DNA of 64,000 nt, taken from assembly GCA_026395515.1 (NCBI GenBank), contig JAPLYN010000003.1:1-64000 (forward strand). Direction: 5' to 3'. Position 1 is the stretch's first letter, and each line of letters opens with the position of its first letter. This DNA comes from Candidatus Peregrinibacteria bacterium (lineage in GTDB: Bacteria > Patescibacteriota > Gracilibacteria > UBA1369 > LOWO2-01-FULL-3). The notes under the pieces are model-generated. The model ran no database searches and was not told the DNA's origin. It worked only from the letters and a program-made list of their open reading frames with translations. A program made the translations under genes and the position numbers. Below, in pieces: positions 35,469 through 44,194 of this stretch.

Positions 35469-35522
35469 ATTATGACAGCCAAAGTTAAAATTTTTCTAAA
35501 TTTTTCTTAAAATAATTTTAAA
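35469..35522 (-). promoter_or_regulatory. 11-bp iterated direct repeats (4 units) + -10-like hexamer upstream of comM
   Basis: Minus strand: TTTAAAATTAT|TTTAAGAAAAA|TTTAGAAAAAT|TTTAACTTTGG-CTGT-CATAAT. Confidence 0.75.
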
Positions 35523-36488
35523 ATTCTTTTTGTCACTTTTGAAGTAGATTGTATTTCCATTGCTGGTAGCAATAAATTCATCTGGAAGAGAAAGAATTTG
35601 AGAAAACGCCCCTAATAGTTCAGACTTGCCACTATTGGCTTTATATATACCGAAAGTCACTCCTGTTTGAGATTTTGTATCTAATAAATTTATTTCGTTT
35701 TCTCCAACCGTGGAATAAGACTGATCAGTTACAAACACTAAATTATCGTCATAAGACCAAGAAATTTGTTTTATTCCTGTGGCTAATTGGAGCTGTGAAA
35801 TATTTTTATTAGAAACATTTAGCTCCCATAATTTTTCGGAATTTTTCTTTCTAAAAATGAGGAATTTACCATCATTTGACCATCTGCCATCTTCTACATA
35901 AAAGAGGTCTTTTTGGCTTACTTCCTCACGTTTCTTCGTTTCAAAATTAACTATATATCCGGAATTATTCTGAGAATTTAAATCCAATATTAAAGCAGCA
36001 TTTTTATCACCTATTATCTTGAATTTAGAAATTGGTTTTGGAAAATAAGCCAAAGATTCGCTAGAAACATTAGATTTATTTATTAGCTTTTGCATGTTAT
36101 TTCCTCTATCGAGTACCATATCAAATTCTATTTTTTTCTGTATTTCCGGAATAGCATCAGCGGCTTCTACATGTGGAACAATATCAAAGACTAGAGGCAG
36201 CTCTACAGTTCTCCAAAGCTTTACCGTGGTGGAAGTTATAATTGATCTGAATCCATCTTTACTAATTAATAGATCTTTATAGCCACTTTTTGTCTTAACT
36301 AAACAAGGTGAGGTAGGACATTCTTGCCTAGACAAGCCATAAATTTCAACTTTAAATGGAGCGTCCCCAATGAGCTTTATAGTCCCTTTATTTATTAGGT
36401 TTCCCCAAAAGAAAAACACAACTGATCCAACTACAGCTAAGGCTAGCAATGAGCCAAAAAATATCGTTCTTTTCTTTTCAATTTCCAT
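35496..36488 (-). CDS. Membrane-anchored PEGA-like domain protein
   Basis: N-terminal TM then GTIKLIGDAPFKVEIYGLSRQECPTSPCLVKTKSGYKDLLISKDGFRS (PEGA-like). Confidence 0.6.
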   Translation of the reverse strand: MEIEKKRTIFFGSLLALAVVGSVVFFFWGNLINKGTIKLIGDAPFKVEIYGLSRQECPTSPCLVKTKSGYKDLLISKDGFRSIITSTTVKLWRTVELPLVFDIVPHVEAADAIPEIQKKIEFDMVLDRGNNMQKLINKSNVSSESLAYFPKPISKFKIIGDKNAALILDLNSQNNSGYIVNFETKKREEVSQKDLFYVEDGRWSNDGKFLIFRKKNSEKLWELNVSNKNISQLQLATGIKQISWSYDDNLVFVTDQSYSTVGENEINLLDTKSQTGVTFGIYKANSGKSELLGAFSQILSLPDEFIATSNGNTIYFKSDKKNFKIILRKI

Positions 36489-36858
36489 CTAAAATATTTT
36501 TAAAGTGTTTTAGGTCTATAATCTTCATGCTCTTGGTTAATTTTACGGCAATAGCGTCCATTCGCCAAATGTGAGGCAGATTTTCGGTTGAGGAATTCAT
36601 GAAATGTATGGCGGTTTTAAGCATTTTGGCGCGTTTCCTATAATCAATACTCTCCTGTGGTAAGCCAAAAACATCAGATGTACGAGTTTTCACTTCTACA
36701 AAAACTAGCTGATTGTGAGAATTACTATCATCAATCGCAATAATATCAATTTCGCCAAAACGAGTATGAAAATTTTTTGCTATGATTTTATAATCGTGAG
36801 AAATCAGAAAATTTTCCGCATGTAATTCTCCAATTTTTCCTGTGGATATGTTGTTCAT
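36478..36858 (-). CDS. yraN: YraN family (UPF0102) endonuclease-like protein
   Basis: GKIGELHAENFLISHDYKIIAKNFHTRFGEIDIIAIDDSNSHNQLVFVEVKTRTSDVFG. Confidence 0.93.
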   Translation of the reverse strand: MNNISTGKIGELHAENFLISHDYKIIAKNFHTRFGEIDIIAIDDSNSHNQLVFVEVKTRTSDVFGLPQESIDYRKRAKMLKTAIHFMNSSTENLPHIWRMDAIAVKLTKSMKIIDLKHFKNILDGN

Positions 36859-36864
36859 GAATCC

Positions 36865-36896
36865 ATAATGAAGACTTAACTTAAAATTTTCTTAAA
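36865..36896 (-). promoter_or_regulatory. 11-bp direct repeats (2 units) + -10-like hexamer upstream of yraN
   Basis: Minus strand: TTTAAGAAAAT|TTTAAGTTAAG-TCTT-CATTAT. Confidence 0.65.
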
Positions 36897-36927
36897 ATCC
36901 ATATGCGTATTAATTGACACAAGCAAA

Positions 36928-36956
36928 GAAAAAGGCCCTCTTGCGAAGGCCTTTTC
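36928..36956 (-). terminator. Terminator downstream of pilin gene
   Basis: AAAAGGCC-TTCGCAAGAGG-GGCCTTTTTC on the minus strand. Confidence 0.65.
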
Positions 36957-36979
36957 GTTGTTTGATCTTTAATCTAGAA

Positions 36980-37432
36980 CTATCTAGTAATGCTAATTAC
37001 CTTTGAAAGTTCTGCTGATGGAGCGTTAACCGTTACTCTTCCCTCAGCTGTCTTCATAACAGTGTATCCAGTGTTGTAGTTTGTACAATCTGTGTATCCT
37101 GCGCCTGTAGCCGTAGGATCAAAAGGCATAGCTGCCATGTATGTTGGAACTAATGCTGAACAGATATTAATTTGTCCATTTGCGCTTCCAATTACAGTAG
37201 CCGTAGTAGTGATAGCTGCTGGTAATGTACCACGGTTATCAATTGCCTCTTGGTGAACAGCATTTAATACAGCCTGAACGTCTGAACTTCTTTGAGTGTT
37301 ATTCGCTTGTGCGATTTGTCTTGATGGATTAATAGCGATAATCACGATAGCTGCCAAAATGGCAATGATAACGATTACCAAAAGAACTTCCACTAAAGTG
37401 AAGCCTTTTTTGTTGCTGAACATTTTTTTCAT
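36980..37432 (-). CDS. Type IV pilin-like protein
   Basis: MKKMFSNKKGFTLVEVLLVIVIIAILAAIVIIAINP class III prepilin signal. Confidence 0.92.
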   Translation of the reverse strand: MKKMFSNKKGFTLVEVLLVIVIIAILAAIVIIAINPSRQIAQANNTQRSSDVQAVLNAVHQEAIDNRGTLPAAITTTATVIGSANGQINICSALVPTYMAAMPFDPTATGAGYTDCTNYNTGYTVMKTAEGRVTVNAPSAELSKVISITR

Positions 37433-37469
37433 AGATAAATGTTTCCATTTTTGTTTTTATTATCTGGTT

Positions 37470-37498
37470 ATTATAACATAAAAATGCTAAAAATTCAA
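37470..37498 (-). promoter_or_regulatory. Sigma70-type promoter for pilin gene
   Basis: Minus strand TTGAAT - 17 bp - TATAAT. Confidence 0.65.
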
Positions 37499-37602
37499 TG
37501 CTCTTAAGCCCTAATTCGGTATATTTGAGTATAAAAGTTGAAGATTTTCTCCTTTTTGATTATTATGGCCTCCCAAGTAAAAGTCTCTCAACGCCTTATC
37601 AC

Positions 37603-39012
37603 ATGGCTAATCAGAATCAGAACCATAATCACAATAGTGCCCCAAAGGGTAATTTCGTGCCTCCACAAAGTCTAGAAGCCGAAAAATCGACTATTGGCTC
37701 TCTGCTTGTTGATAAAGATGCGATCATTAAAGTCTCTGATTTTTTGAAAGCAGAGGATTTTTATCATGAAGCTCATCAGCTAGTTTATACTGCAATTTGC
37801 GATCTTTATGACAAACGTTCCCCTATCGATATCGTGACTTTGACGAATATTTTGGAAGATAGAAATCAATTAAAGACCATTGGTGGAGCATCTTATCTCG
37901 CGCTTTTGGCTAATGAAGTTCCTACTGCTACACATATTTTTCAATATGGAACTATTGTTAAGCAAAAGGCCATTCTCCGAAAACTTATTCTTGCTGGAGA
38001 TACAATTAAGGGCTTCGGTTACATGGAAAATGAGGATATAGAAAACCTTATCGATCAGGCTGAAAAGACACTTTTTAGTGTTTCTCAGACTTTCATGGCG
38101 GATAGGTTCGTTCATATCAAAGATGTTTTGAATAAAACTTACGAAAAAATTTCTGATCTTCATGATCCAGAATCAAAAGAAAAATATCGTGGTGTGCCGA
38201 CTGGTTTCAAATCTTTAGATAATATTTTGTCAGGTTTGCAACCTTCAGATTTGGTAATTTTGGCGGCCAGACCTTCAATGGGTAAGACTGCGCTCGCTCT
38301 TAATATTGCGCAAAATATAGCGAAACAAGGAAAAGCGGTGGGTGTGATTTCTCTTGAAATGTCCAAGGAACAATTAGTGGAACGTATGTTCTGTAGTTTG
38401 CTTTCTGTGGATTCTTGGAAAATGCGTACAGGCAAATTAACAGATGAAGATTTCAGCAAAATCGGTGGAATTATGGATGAAATGAATTCAATGAAAATTT
38501 TCATAGATGATTCAATTGGAAATTCAATCGCGGAATTAAAGGCTAAGGCTCGTAGATTAAAGATGGAAATGGGACTCGATGTGCTTGTGATCGATTACTT
38601 GCAGTTGATGAGTTCTGGAAGTCTTAGCGGATCATTCCAACAAAATCGTGTACAGGAAATTTCCGAAATTTCGAGGTCTTTGAAAGCTTTAGCGCGTGAT
38701 CTTTCTATTCCAATTCTCGCATTATCACAGCTCTCACGTGCGGTGGAATTACGTCCAAATAAACAGCCTCAGTTGTCTGATTTGCGTGAATCTGGTGCGA
38801 TCGAGCAAGATGCCGATGTGGTGCTTATGATGTATAGAGAAGATTATTATGAGGAAGATTCAGAAAGAAAGGGTATCACTGATATTTTCATCCGCAAACA
38901 TCGTAATGGTCCTATCGGTCACATCGAAATGGCATTCAAGAAGGAACAGATGAAATTCTTGGATATTGAACAAAAGAGGAAGTTTGATGATTATGCGGTG
39001 GGAGATGAATAG
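37603..39012 (+). CDS. dnaB: Replicative DNA helicase DnaB (start revised from 37498)
   Basis: PQSLEAEKSTIGSLLVDKDAI, VILAARPSMGKTALALNIAQNIA, GVISLEMSKEQLVERM, IDYLQLMSS. Confidence 0.96.
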   Translation: MANQNQNHNHNSAPKGNFVPPQSLEAEKSTIGSLLVDKDAIIKVSDFLKAEDFYHEAHQLVYTAICDLYDKRSPIDIVTLTNILEDRNQLKTIGGASYLALLANEVPTATHIFQYGTIVKQKAILRKLILAGDTIKGFGYMENEDIENLIDQAEKTLFSVSQTFMADRFVHIKDVLNKTYEKISDLHDPESKEKYRGVPTGFKSLDNILSGLQPSDLVILAARPSMGKTALALNIAQNIAKQGKAVGVISLEMSKEQLVERMFCSLLSVDSWKMRTGKLTDEDFSKIGGIMDEMNSMKIFIDDSIGNSIAELKAKARRLKMEMGLDVLVIDYLQLMSSGSLSGSFQQNRVQEISEISRSLKALARDLSIPILALSQLSRAVELRPNKQPQLSDLRESGAIEQDADVVLMMYREDYYEEDSERKGITDIFIRKHRNGPIGHIEMAFKKEQMKFLDIEQKRKFDDYAVGDE

Positions 39013-39028
39013 GCGATGACTGGTAGAA

Positions 39029-39071
39029 TTTAGAATTAATTTAAGAAAATTTTAGATTTGGTGTGTATGCT
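39029..39071 (+). promoter_or_regulatory. 11-bp direct repeats (3 units) + -10-like hexamer upstream of an uncharacterised gene
   Basis: TTTAGAATTAA|TTTAAGAAAAT|TTTAGATTTGG-TGTG-TATGCT. Confidence 0.7.
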
Positions 39072-39078
39072 TTCGAGT

Positions 39079-39492
39079 ATGAAAGTATATCAAACCAAAA
39101 TTAGGCCTATACCAGGAACCGATTTTAGAGAAGTTCATAAAAAGGCTTTTAATCTTTTTAAACAACTAAAAAGTAAGAGCAAAAGACGTGCATATGTAAG
39201 GTCGGCTTACTTTAACAAAAACAAAGTTTTTCTAGATATTTTCTGGGGCCATCTTTTTGAAAAACCTAACTGGAGAGATCGTGTGCGAAGAGTAAAATAT
39301 TTTCCACCAGGCATTGATCTCATTCAAAATTCCAGATTTGAACCAAAAACAAAAGAGAATCCAAATAAGAGTGGTGAAACTTTATATAGGTTTGCAGGTA
39401 TGACATCAGAATCCGAATTGTTTTATGTGCAAATAAAAGAGGACAAGAAGCGTCAGCAGAAGCTACTTATATCAATCTTCCCGGATAAATAA
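39079..39492 (+). CDS. Uncharacterised small basic protein (possible barnase/EndoU/RelE-like nuclease fold)
   Basis: MKVYQTKIRPIPGTDFREVHKKAFNLFKQLKSKSKRRAYVRSAYFNKNKVFLDIFWGHLFEKPNWRDRVRRVKYFPPGIDLIQNSRFEP...RFAGMTSESELFYVQIKEDKKRQQKLLISIFPDK; start revised from 39058 (TTG). Confidence 0.65.
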   Translation: MKVYQTKIRPIPGTDFREVHKKAFNLFKQLKSKSKRRAYVRSAYFNKNKVFLDIFWGHLFEKPNWRDRVRRVKYFPPGIDLIQNSRFEPKTKENPNKSGETLYRFAGMTSESELFYVQIKEDKKRQQKLLISIFPDK

Positions 39493-39589
39493 AAAAAGAC
39501 CTTCCGCTAAGTGTGGTATATAAACCACGGCCGAAAGTCTCTTCGTGTGTATTATAAAAAATACTTTTGTGAAAATCAAGAAAAATCTT

Positions 39590-40393
39590 CTAAGCAGCTT
39601 TCTCGACCCTTAGCAGGCGACGCACACCGAGATTATCAGACTCACTGTTCGGATCGTCAAAGTCGACGAAGGAATCCGCATTGCGCGGACTAGAGTCTAC
39701 ATAACGAGGCCAGGACGGCTTTTCTCCAGATTCTAACCAAGATAAACGCCAGTCTTTGCTGTTTTGTACAAACTTTTTTCCAGTATGGGTTTCGTACTGA
39801 TTTATCTCCTCGCTTTTCCCGTATGGCTCATTATATCCAAACATTTCGTAGCCTGTAGCTATTGGTTGCTGTTTTTCATCTAAGATTTTTGTGCCCCTTT
39901 TGTCGTTAGAGGTATGCTTATATTTCACCCTATCACGTGTATTTTTGTAATTCATACCTTTCATTACTGGCTCATCTCCACGATCGGAAATTAAAGGATT
40001 GCCTTGTTTATCAAAACCGAATAATTGACCTCCTTGTTCCATGGCTTGAGCAAGAGCGAGATAATGACCTTCGTTTGCGAGTAAGCGAGTTTGTATTTCT
40101 GCCCAAGAAATTTTAGATTGAAGGGCCGGATCTGAATCAAAATCGGTTTTGAAAGTGGTGAGGCGTGGGTCTAAATCTACTGACTCTGCTGCACTTGTAG
40201 TCGCTAGCGGTGCTTTTACTGTTTCTAATGCTTTAAGAATTGCAGGTGCTCTTTGACCAGCTTGCTGTAAAATTTGGGTTATTTCTCTTAACTCATCTGG
40301 TGTAAGCGCAGATTGCTCTAATCTTTCTGCAATTGCTGCTTCTGTACCTTCTCTATGGTCAAATTCTAATCCAACTTTTATACTTGATTCCAT
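39590..40393 (-). CDS. DUF4256-like protein (diverged)
   Basis: ISWAEIQTRLLANEGHYLALAQAMEQGGQLFGFDKQGNPLI; shares W-(D/E)-(V/I) and terminal RxxLRVxKxA pattern with 44195-44962. Confidence 0.5.
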   Translation of the reverse strand: MESSIKVGLEFDHREGTEAAIAERLEQSALTPDELREITQILQQAGQRAPAILKALETVKAPLATTSAAESVDLDPRLTTFKTDFDSDPALQSKISWAEIQTRLLANEGHYLALAQAMEQGGQLFGFDKQGNPLISDRGDEPVMKGMNYKNTRDRVKYKHTSNDKRGTKILDEKQQPIATGYEMFGYNEPYGKSEEINQYETHTGKKFVQNSKDWRLSWLESGEKPSWPRYVDSSPRNADSFVDFDDPNSESDNLGVRRLLRVEKAA

Positions 40394-40509
40394 AAATTAA
40401 TAATTTTAAATAATGGTTGTCTACGCTAAGAGTTTTTGGCGTTTTTGTCAATCTCTTGTGCGAGTGTTGCGAATTGCCCATTCTGTCTTGATCTCTTATA
40501 CTGCTGCAC

Positions 40510-42123
40510 ATGGAAGAACAAAATTTGAATGAGTACCATGTTAGGTTGCAGAAATTGAAGCTTTTGAGAGAGGCTGGTGTGATTCCGTATGCTGATAGAT
40601 ATGAGAGAACTCATACTGCAGCAGCGGCGCTTGAATTGGCGGAAAAGTCTACCTTGAGATCAGTGGAAGAAATGGTAGCTGATGTGAAGGTGGAAGGTGC
40701 CCAGCTAAAGAATGCTAAATTAATTAAACTTTGCGGTCGTATCATGACTTTCCGTGATCATGGGAAATTGGCTTTTGCTAATTTGCAGGATCAAAGCGGC
40801 AAGGTTCAGATCTGTTTCATGAAGGAATTTGTGGGAGATGAACATTATAAATTTTTGAGAAAAATTGATGTAGCGGATTTTATTGGCGTGGAAGGAGAAC
40901 TATTCAAAACTCGTCATGGTGAGGTGACTTTGTTAGTTCATAATACGACTTTGCTTTCAAAAGCCTTGCGTCCTTTGCCGGAAAAATGGCATGGCGTAAC
41001 GGATCAAGAAACTATTTATCGTCAAAGATATTTGGATACGACAATGAATCGTGGATCTTTTGATAGATTTCTTTTCCGTAGCAATTTGACGAGAGCTTTG
41101 CGCGAATTTTACTGGTCAGAAGGATTTGTAGAATTGGAAACTCCAGTTCTAGAAAATGTATCCTCTGGTGCAGCTTCTAAACCATTTAAGACTCACCATA
41201 ATGCTTTAGATATTGATGTATATCTGAGAATTGCCGGAGGAGAATTGTGGCAAAAAATGGCCTTAGTTGGTGGTTTTGAAAAGACTTTCGAAGTTGCAAG
41301 ATGTTTCAGAAATGAAGGAATGGATCCAAGCCATTTGCAGGAATTTTCAATGATTGAGCATTACTGCGCTTTCTGGGATTACGAGGATAATATGAAATTT
41401 ACCGAGAGAATGTTTGAGTCAGTTTTGAATAAACTTTTGGGAACAACAAAAGTAACAATTAAAGATCGTGAAGGAAATGATGTGGAAGTGGATTTCAAAG
41501 CACCATGGCCAAGAGTTGGTTTCACAAAAATTATTGAGCAAGATTGCGGCATTGATGTTTTGAAATATGATGATGCTGCTCCCCTATTGGCAGAGATTAA
41601 AGCTAAGGGAATTGTGATCGATGATATGGAAACTTTGGGCTACGGAAATCTCGTAGATTCACTTTATAAAAAAGTTTCTCGACCAAAATTAATTCAACCA
41701 ACTTTTGTGACAAATCATCCTTTAGCAACCAAGCCTTTGGCACGTAAGAGCGATAAAGATCCGAGAATGTGCGATACCTTCCAGCTCCTTGTGAATACTT
41801 GGGAAGTAATTAATGCTTATAGTGAGATTGTGGATCCTACAGATCAGAGAGCACGTTTTGAGAATCAAGCTTTGGCGAAAGCCGGCGGTGATGAAGAAGC
41901 GATGATGATGAACGAAGAATATTTATTGGCGATGGAACACGGCATGCCTTGTGCCTCAGGTTGGGGTATGGGCGTGGATCGTTTAGTTACTCTCCTTACT
42001 GGTCAGGAAAATTTGAAAGACGCTGTCTTATTCCCACTTCTCCGCCCTCTTGAAGAACATTCAAAGAAGGAAAAAAAGTTGATGGAGAAAGCGAAGGAGA
42101 AAATCAAGAAAGCTAAAAAATAA
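40510..42123 (+). CDS. lysS: Lysyl-tRNA synthetase (class II)
   Basis: RYLDTTMNRGSFDRFLFRSNLTRALREFYWSEGFVELETPVL, GFEKTFEVARCFRNEGMDPSHLQEFSMIEHY, SGWGMGVDRLVTLLTGQENLKD. Confidence 0.93.
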   Translation: MEEQNLNEYHVRLQKLKLLREAGVIPYADRYERTHTAAAALELAEKSTLRSVEEMVADVKVEGAQLKNAKLIKLCGRIMTFRDHGKLAFANLQDQSGKVQICFMKEFVGDEHYKFLRKIDVADFIGVEGELFKTRHGEVTLLVHNTTLLSKALRPLPEKWHGVTDQETIYRQRYLDTTMNRGSFDRFLFRSNLTRALREFYWSEGFVELETPVLENVSSGAASKPFKTHHNALDIDVYLRIAGGELWQKMALVGGFEKTFEVARCFRNEGMDPSHLQEFSMIEHYCAFWDYEDNMKFTERMFESVLNKLLGTTKVTIKDREGNDVEVDFKAPWPRVGFTKIIEQDCGIDVLKYDDAAPLLAEIKAKGIVIDDMETLGYGNLVDSLYKKVSRPKLIQPTFVTNHPLATKPLARKSDKDPRMCDTFQLLVNTWEVINAYSEIVDPTDQRARFENQALAKAGGDEEAMMMNEEYLLAMEHGMPCASGWGMGVDRLVTLLTGQENLKDAVLFPLLRPLEEHSKKEKKLMEKAKEKIKKAKK

Positions 42124-42125
42124 TT

Positions 42126-43925
42126 ATGGATAAAATTGCTGTTTTAGATTTTGGCGGGCAGTATGCTCATTTGATCGCTAATCGCATTAGAAGATTAGGG
42201 GTTTATAGTGAGATCCTAGATGGTACAGTTGAAGCTAAAAAATTAGCAGGTTTTTCAGGTATAATTCTATCTGGTGGACCTGCGAGTGTAATGGCTCCGG
42301 ATAGCGTAAAATGCGATCCAGGTATTTTGGAAATGGGAATTCCTCTTTTGGCAATTTGTTACGGTCACCAATTGGTGGCTTATACTCTTGGTGGAGAAGT
42401 AGAGAAAGGAAAAGTAAGAGAATATGGTTCAGCAGTTGTTCATTTTGAAAAAAGAGAAGGAATTTTTGCAGATGTGGAAGAAGATGAAAAAGTATGGATG
42501 AGTCACTTTGACCAGGTTACGAAGATGCCGGAAGGTTTCACTTTGATTGCGGCGACTGATGATTGTCCGATTGCGGCGATGGCCGATTTCAAGAAAAATA
42601 TTTTCTGTCTACAATTTCATCCGGAAGTTACACATACACCTTGTGGAATGAAAATTCTCGAGAGTTTTGTGGAAACGACTGGCGCGAAACGTGAATGGAG
42701 TATTGATAATTATATTGAAGATATTTTGAAAGAAATTAAGGAAAAAGTTGGAACGAGAAAAGTGTTTTTGATGATTAGTGGAGGTGTGGATAGCACAGTG
42801 GCATTTTTGCTCTTGGATAAGGCCTTAGGAGAAGGTCGGGTATACGGACTTTTTGTGGATACCGGCTTCATGAGAATGAATGAACGGAATGAAGTGGAAG
42901 CGGCTTTGAAAGCCGTGGGTGTGACAAATTTACACGTATACGATGCGAGCAAAGAATATTTCGAAGCTTTGAAAGGAGTCTATGAACCGGAAAAAAAACG
43001 CCAAATTATTGGAGATCTTTTCTTGGATATTCAGGGTAAAGTTTCAAATGATTTGAATTTGAATCCTGATGAATGGATGCTTGGTCAGGGAACAATTTAT
43101 CCTGATACTATTGAAAGTGGCGGCACAAAACATGCCGACAAGATTAAGACTCACCATAATCAAGTTGAAAGAATTAAGAAATTGACTGAAGAAGGAAAAG
43201 TAATTGAACCATTGATGCAACTTTATAAAGATGAAGTGCGTCAGGTGGGTACAAAATTAGGCTTGGTAGAAAAAATGGTCGCAAGACATCCTTTCCCAGG
43301 ACCAGGTTTAGCAGTGAGAACTTTGTGTGCGAAGGGACCGGACTATCCGACTGGCGCGGAAGAGGCTGAAAAAAAGATTAATGAATTCTTGGCGGAAAAG
43401 GGTCTTAAGGGACGAATTTTGCCGATAAAAAGCGTGGGAGTGCAGGGTGATGAGCGTACTTATAAGCACCCACTTGTTGTTTACGGTAAGCCAATGGAAT
43501 GGGCTGACCTATCCAAGTTGTCTACCCAGCTGACTAATCAGTTTCCGGAAATAAACAGAGTGGTTTATGGACTTTTTCCAGATCATTTTGATAACTTTAC
43601 CGTGGCAGATTCCTACCTCACAAAAGAGCGAAATCTGACTATTCAAAAAGCGGATAAGGTAGTTATGGACTATATAATCGAGGCTAAAATCGATAAAGAA
43701 ATTTGGCAGTTCCCTACCGTGCTAATTCCAGTGGGTGTAAATGGTCCTGGAGAGTCAATTGTGCTTCGCCCGGTATGCAGCGAGGAGGCTATGACCGCAA
43801 ATTTCTATGAAATGGAGATGACGAAATTGGAAGAATTAGTGAAGAGACTTCGCGACGTGGAAAGCGTGACTGGAATCTTCTACGATATCACAAATAAACC
43901 TCCAGGAACGATTGAGTGGGAGTGA
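42126..43925 (+). CDS. guaA: GMP synthase (glutamine-hydrolysing)
   Basis: AVLDFGGQYAHLIANRIRRLGVYSE, IILSGGPASV, LMISGGVDSTVAFLLLDKALG, GTIYPDTIESGG, RHPFPGPGLAVRTLC. Confidence 0.96.
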   Translation: MDKIAVLDFGGQYAHLIANRIRRLGVYSEILDGTVEAKKLAGFSGIILSGGPASVMAPDSVKCDPGILEMGIPLLAICYGHQLVAYTLGGEVEKGKVREYGSAVVHFEKREGIFADVEEDEKVWMSHFDQVTKMPEGFTLIAATDDCPIAAMADFKKNIFCLQFHPEVTHTPCGMKILESFVETTGAKREWSIDNYIEDILKEIKEKVGTRKVFLMISGGVDSTVAFLLLDKALGEGRVYGLFVDTGFMRMNERNEVEAALKAVGVTNLHVYDASKEYFEALKGVYEPEKKRQIIGDLFLDIQGKVSNDLNLNPDEWMLGQGTIYPDTIESGGTKHADKIKTHHNQVERIKKLTEEGKVIEPLMQLYKDEVRQVGTKLGLVEKMVARHPFPGPGLAVRTLCAKGPDYPTGAEEAEKKINEFLAEKGLKGRILPIKSVGVQGDERTYKHPLVVYGKPMEWADLSKLSTQLTNQFPEINRVVYGLFPDHFDNFTVADSYLTKERNLTIQKADKVVMDYIIEAKIDKEIWQFPTVLIPVGVNGPGESIVLRPVCSEEAMTANFYEMEMTKLEELVKRLRDVESVTGIFYDITNKPPGTIEWE

Positions 43926-43931
43926 AGATTT

Positions 43932-44015
43932 AGTGTCCCCAAATTTTGGGACCAGCGTATCTTTAGGCTTGTAAAAGAGCTTAATCAGATTTTGCTTAAA
44001 CTTTTTGGGGACACT
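43932..44015. mobile_element. 84-bp element with 12-bp perfect terminal inverted repeats (MITE-like/IS remnant)
   Basis: AGTGTCCCCAAA ... TTTGGGGACACT; left end shared with 17251. Confidence 0.65.
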
Positions 44016-44040
44016 TTGCTATGTCTCGAAAGACTGGCTG

Positions 44041-44109
44041 ATGTTGCGTGGAGTACGGCAGCTCCATCTGAGTAGAGTGACTATTCACCGTTGGTTCGAG
44101 TTTAGCTAA
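44041..44109 (+). pseudogene. Possible transposase HTH fragment
   Basis: MLRGVRQLHLSRVTIHRWFEFS*: short HTH-like peptide immediately after the TIR element. Confidence 0.4.
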
Positions 44110-44126
44110 AATTAAGAAAAAGAAAA

Positions 44127-44153
44127 GGGCCTCACTTTTGCTCGGCCCAAAAA
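44127..44153 (-). terminator. Terminator-like hairpin downstream of DUF4256-like gene
   Basis: GGGCC...GGCCC followed by TTTTC on the minus strand. Confidence 0.5.
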
Positions 44154-44194
44154 AAATAAAAAATAAGTTTTAAAAAAGAGTTAAAAACTAAATA

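Noticed and set aside
39499-39545. Hairpin GTGGTATATAAACCAC with A/T flanks as a regulatory RNA
   Set aside because: Better explained as a bidirectional terminator between convergent genes.
44100-44122. TTTAGCTAAAATTAAGAAAAAG resembling the 11-bp box
   Set aside because: Poor match to the core unit, no downstream gene in the right orientation.
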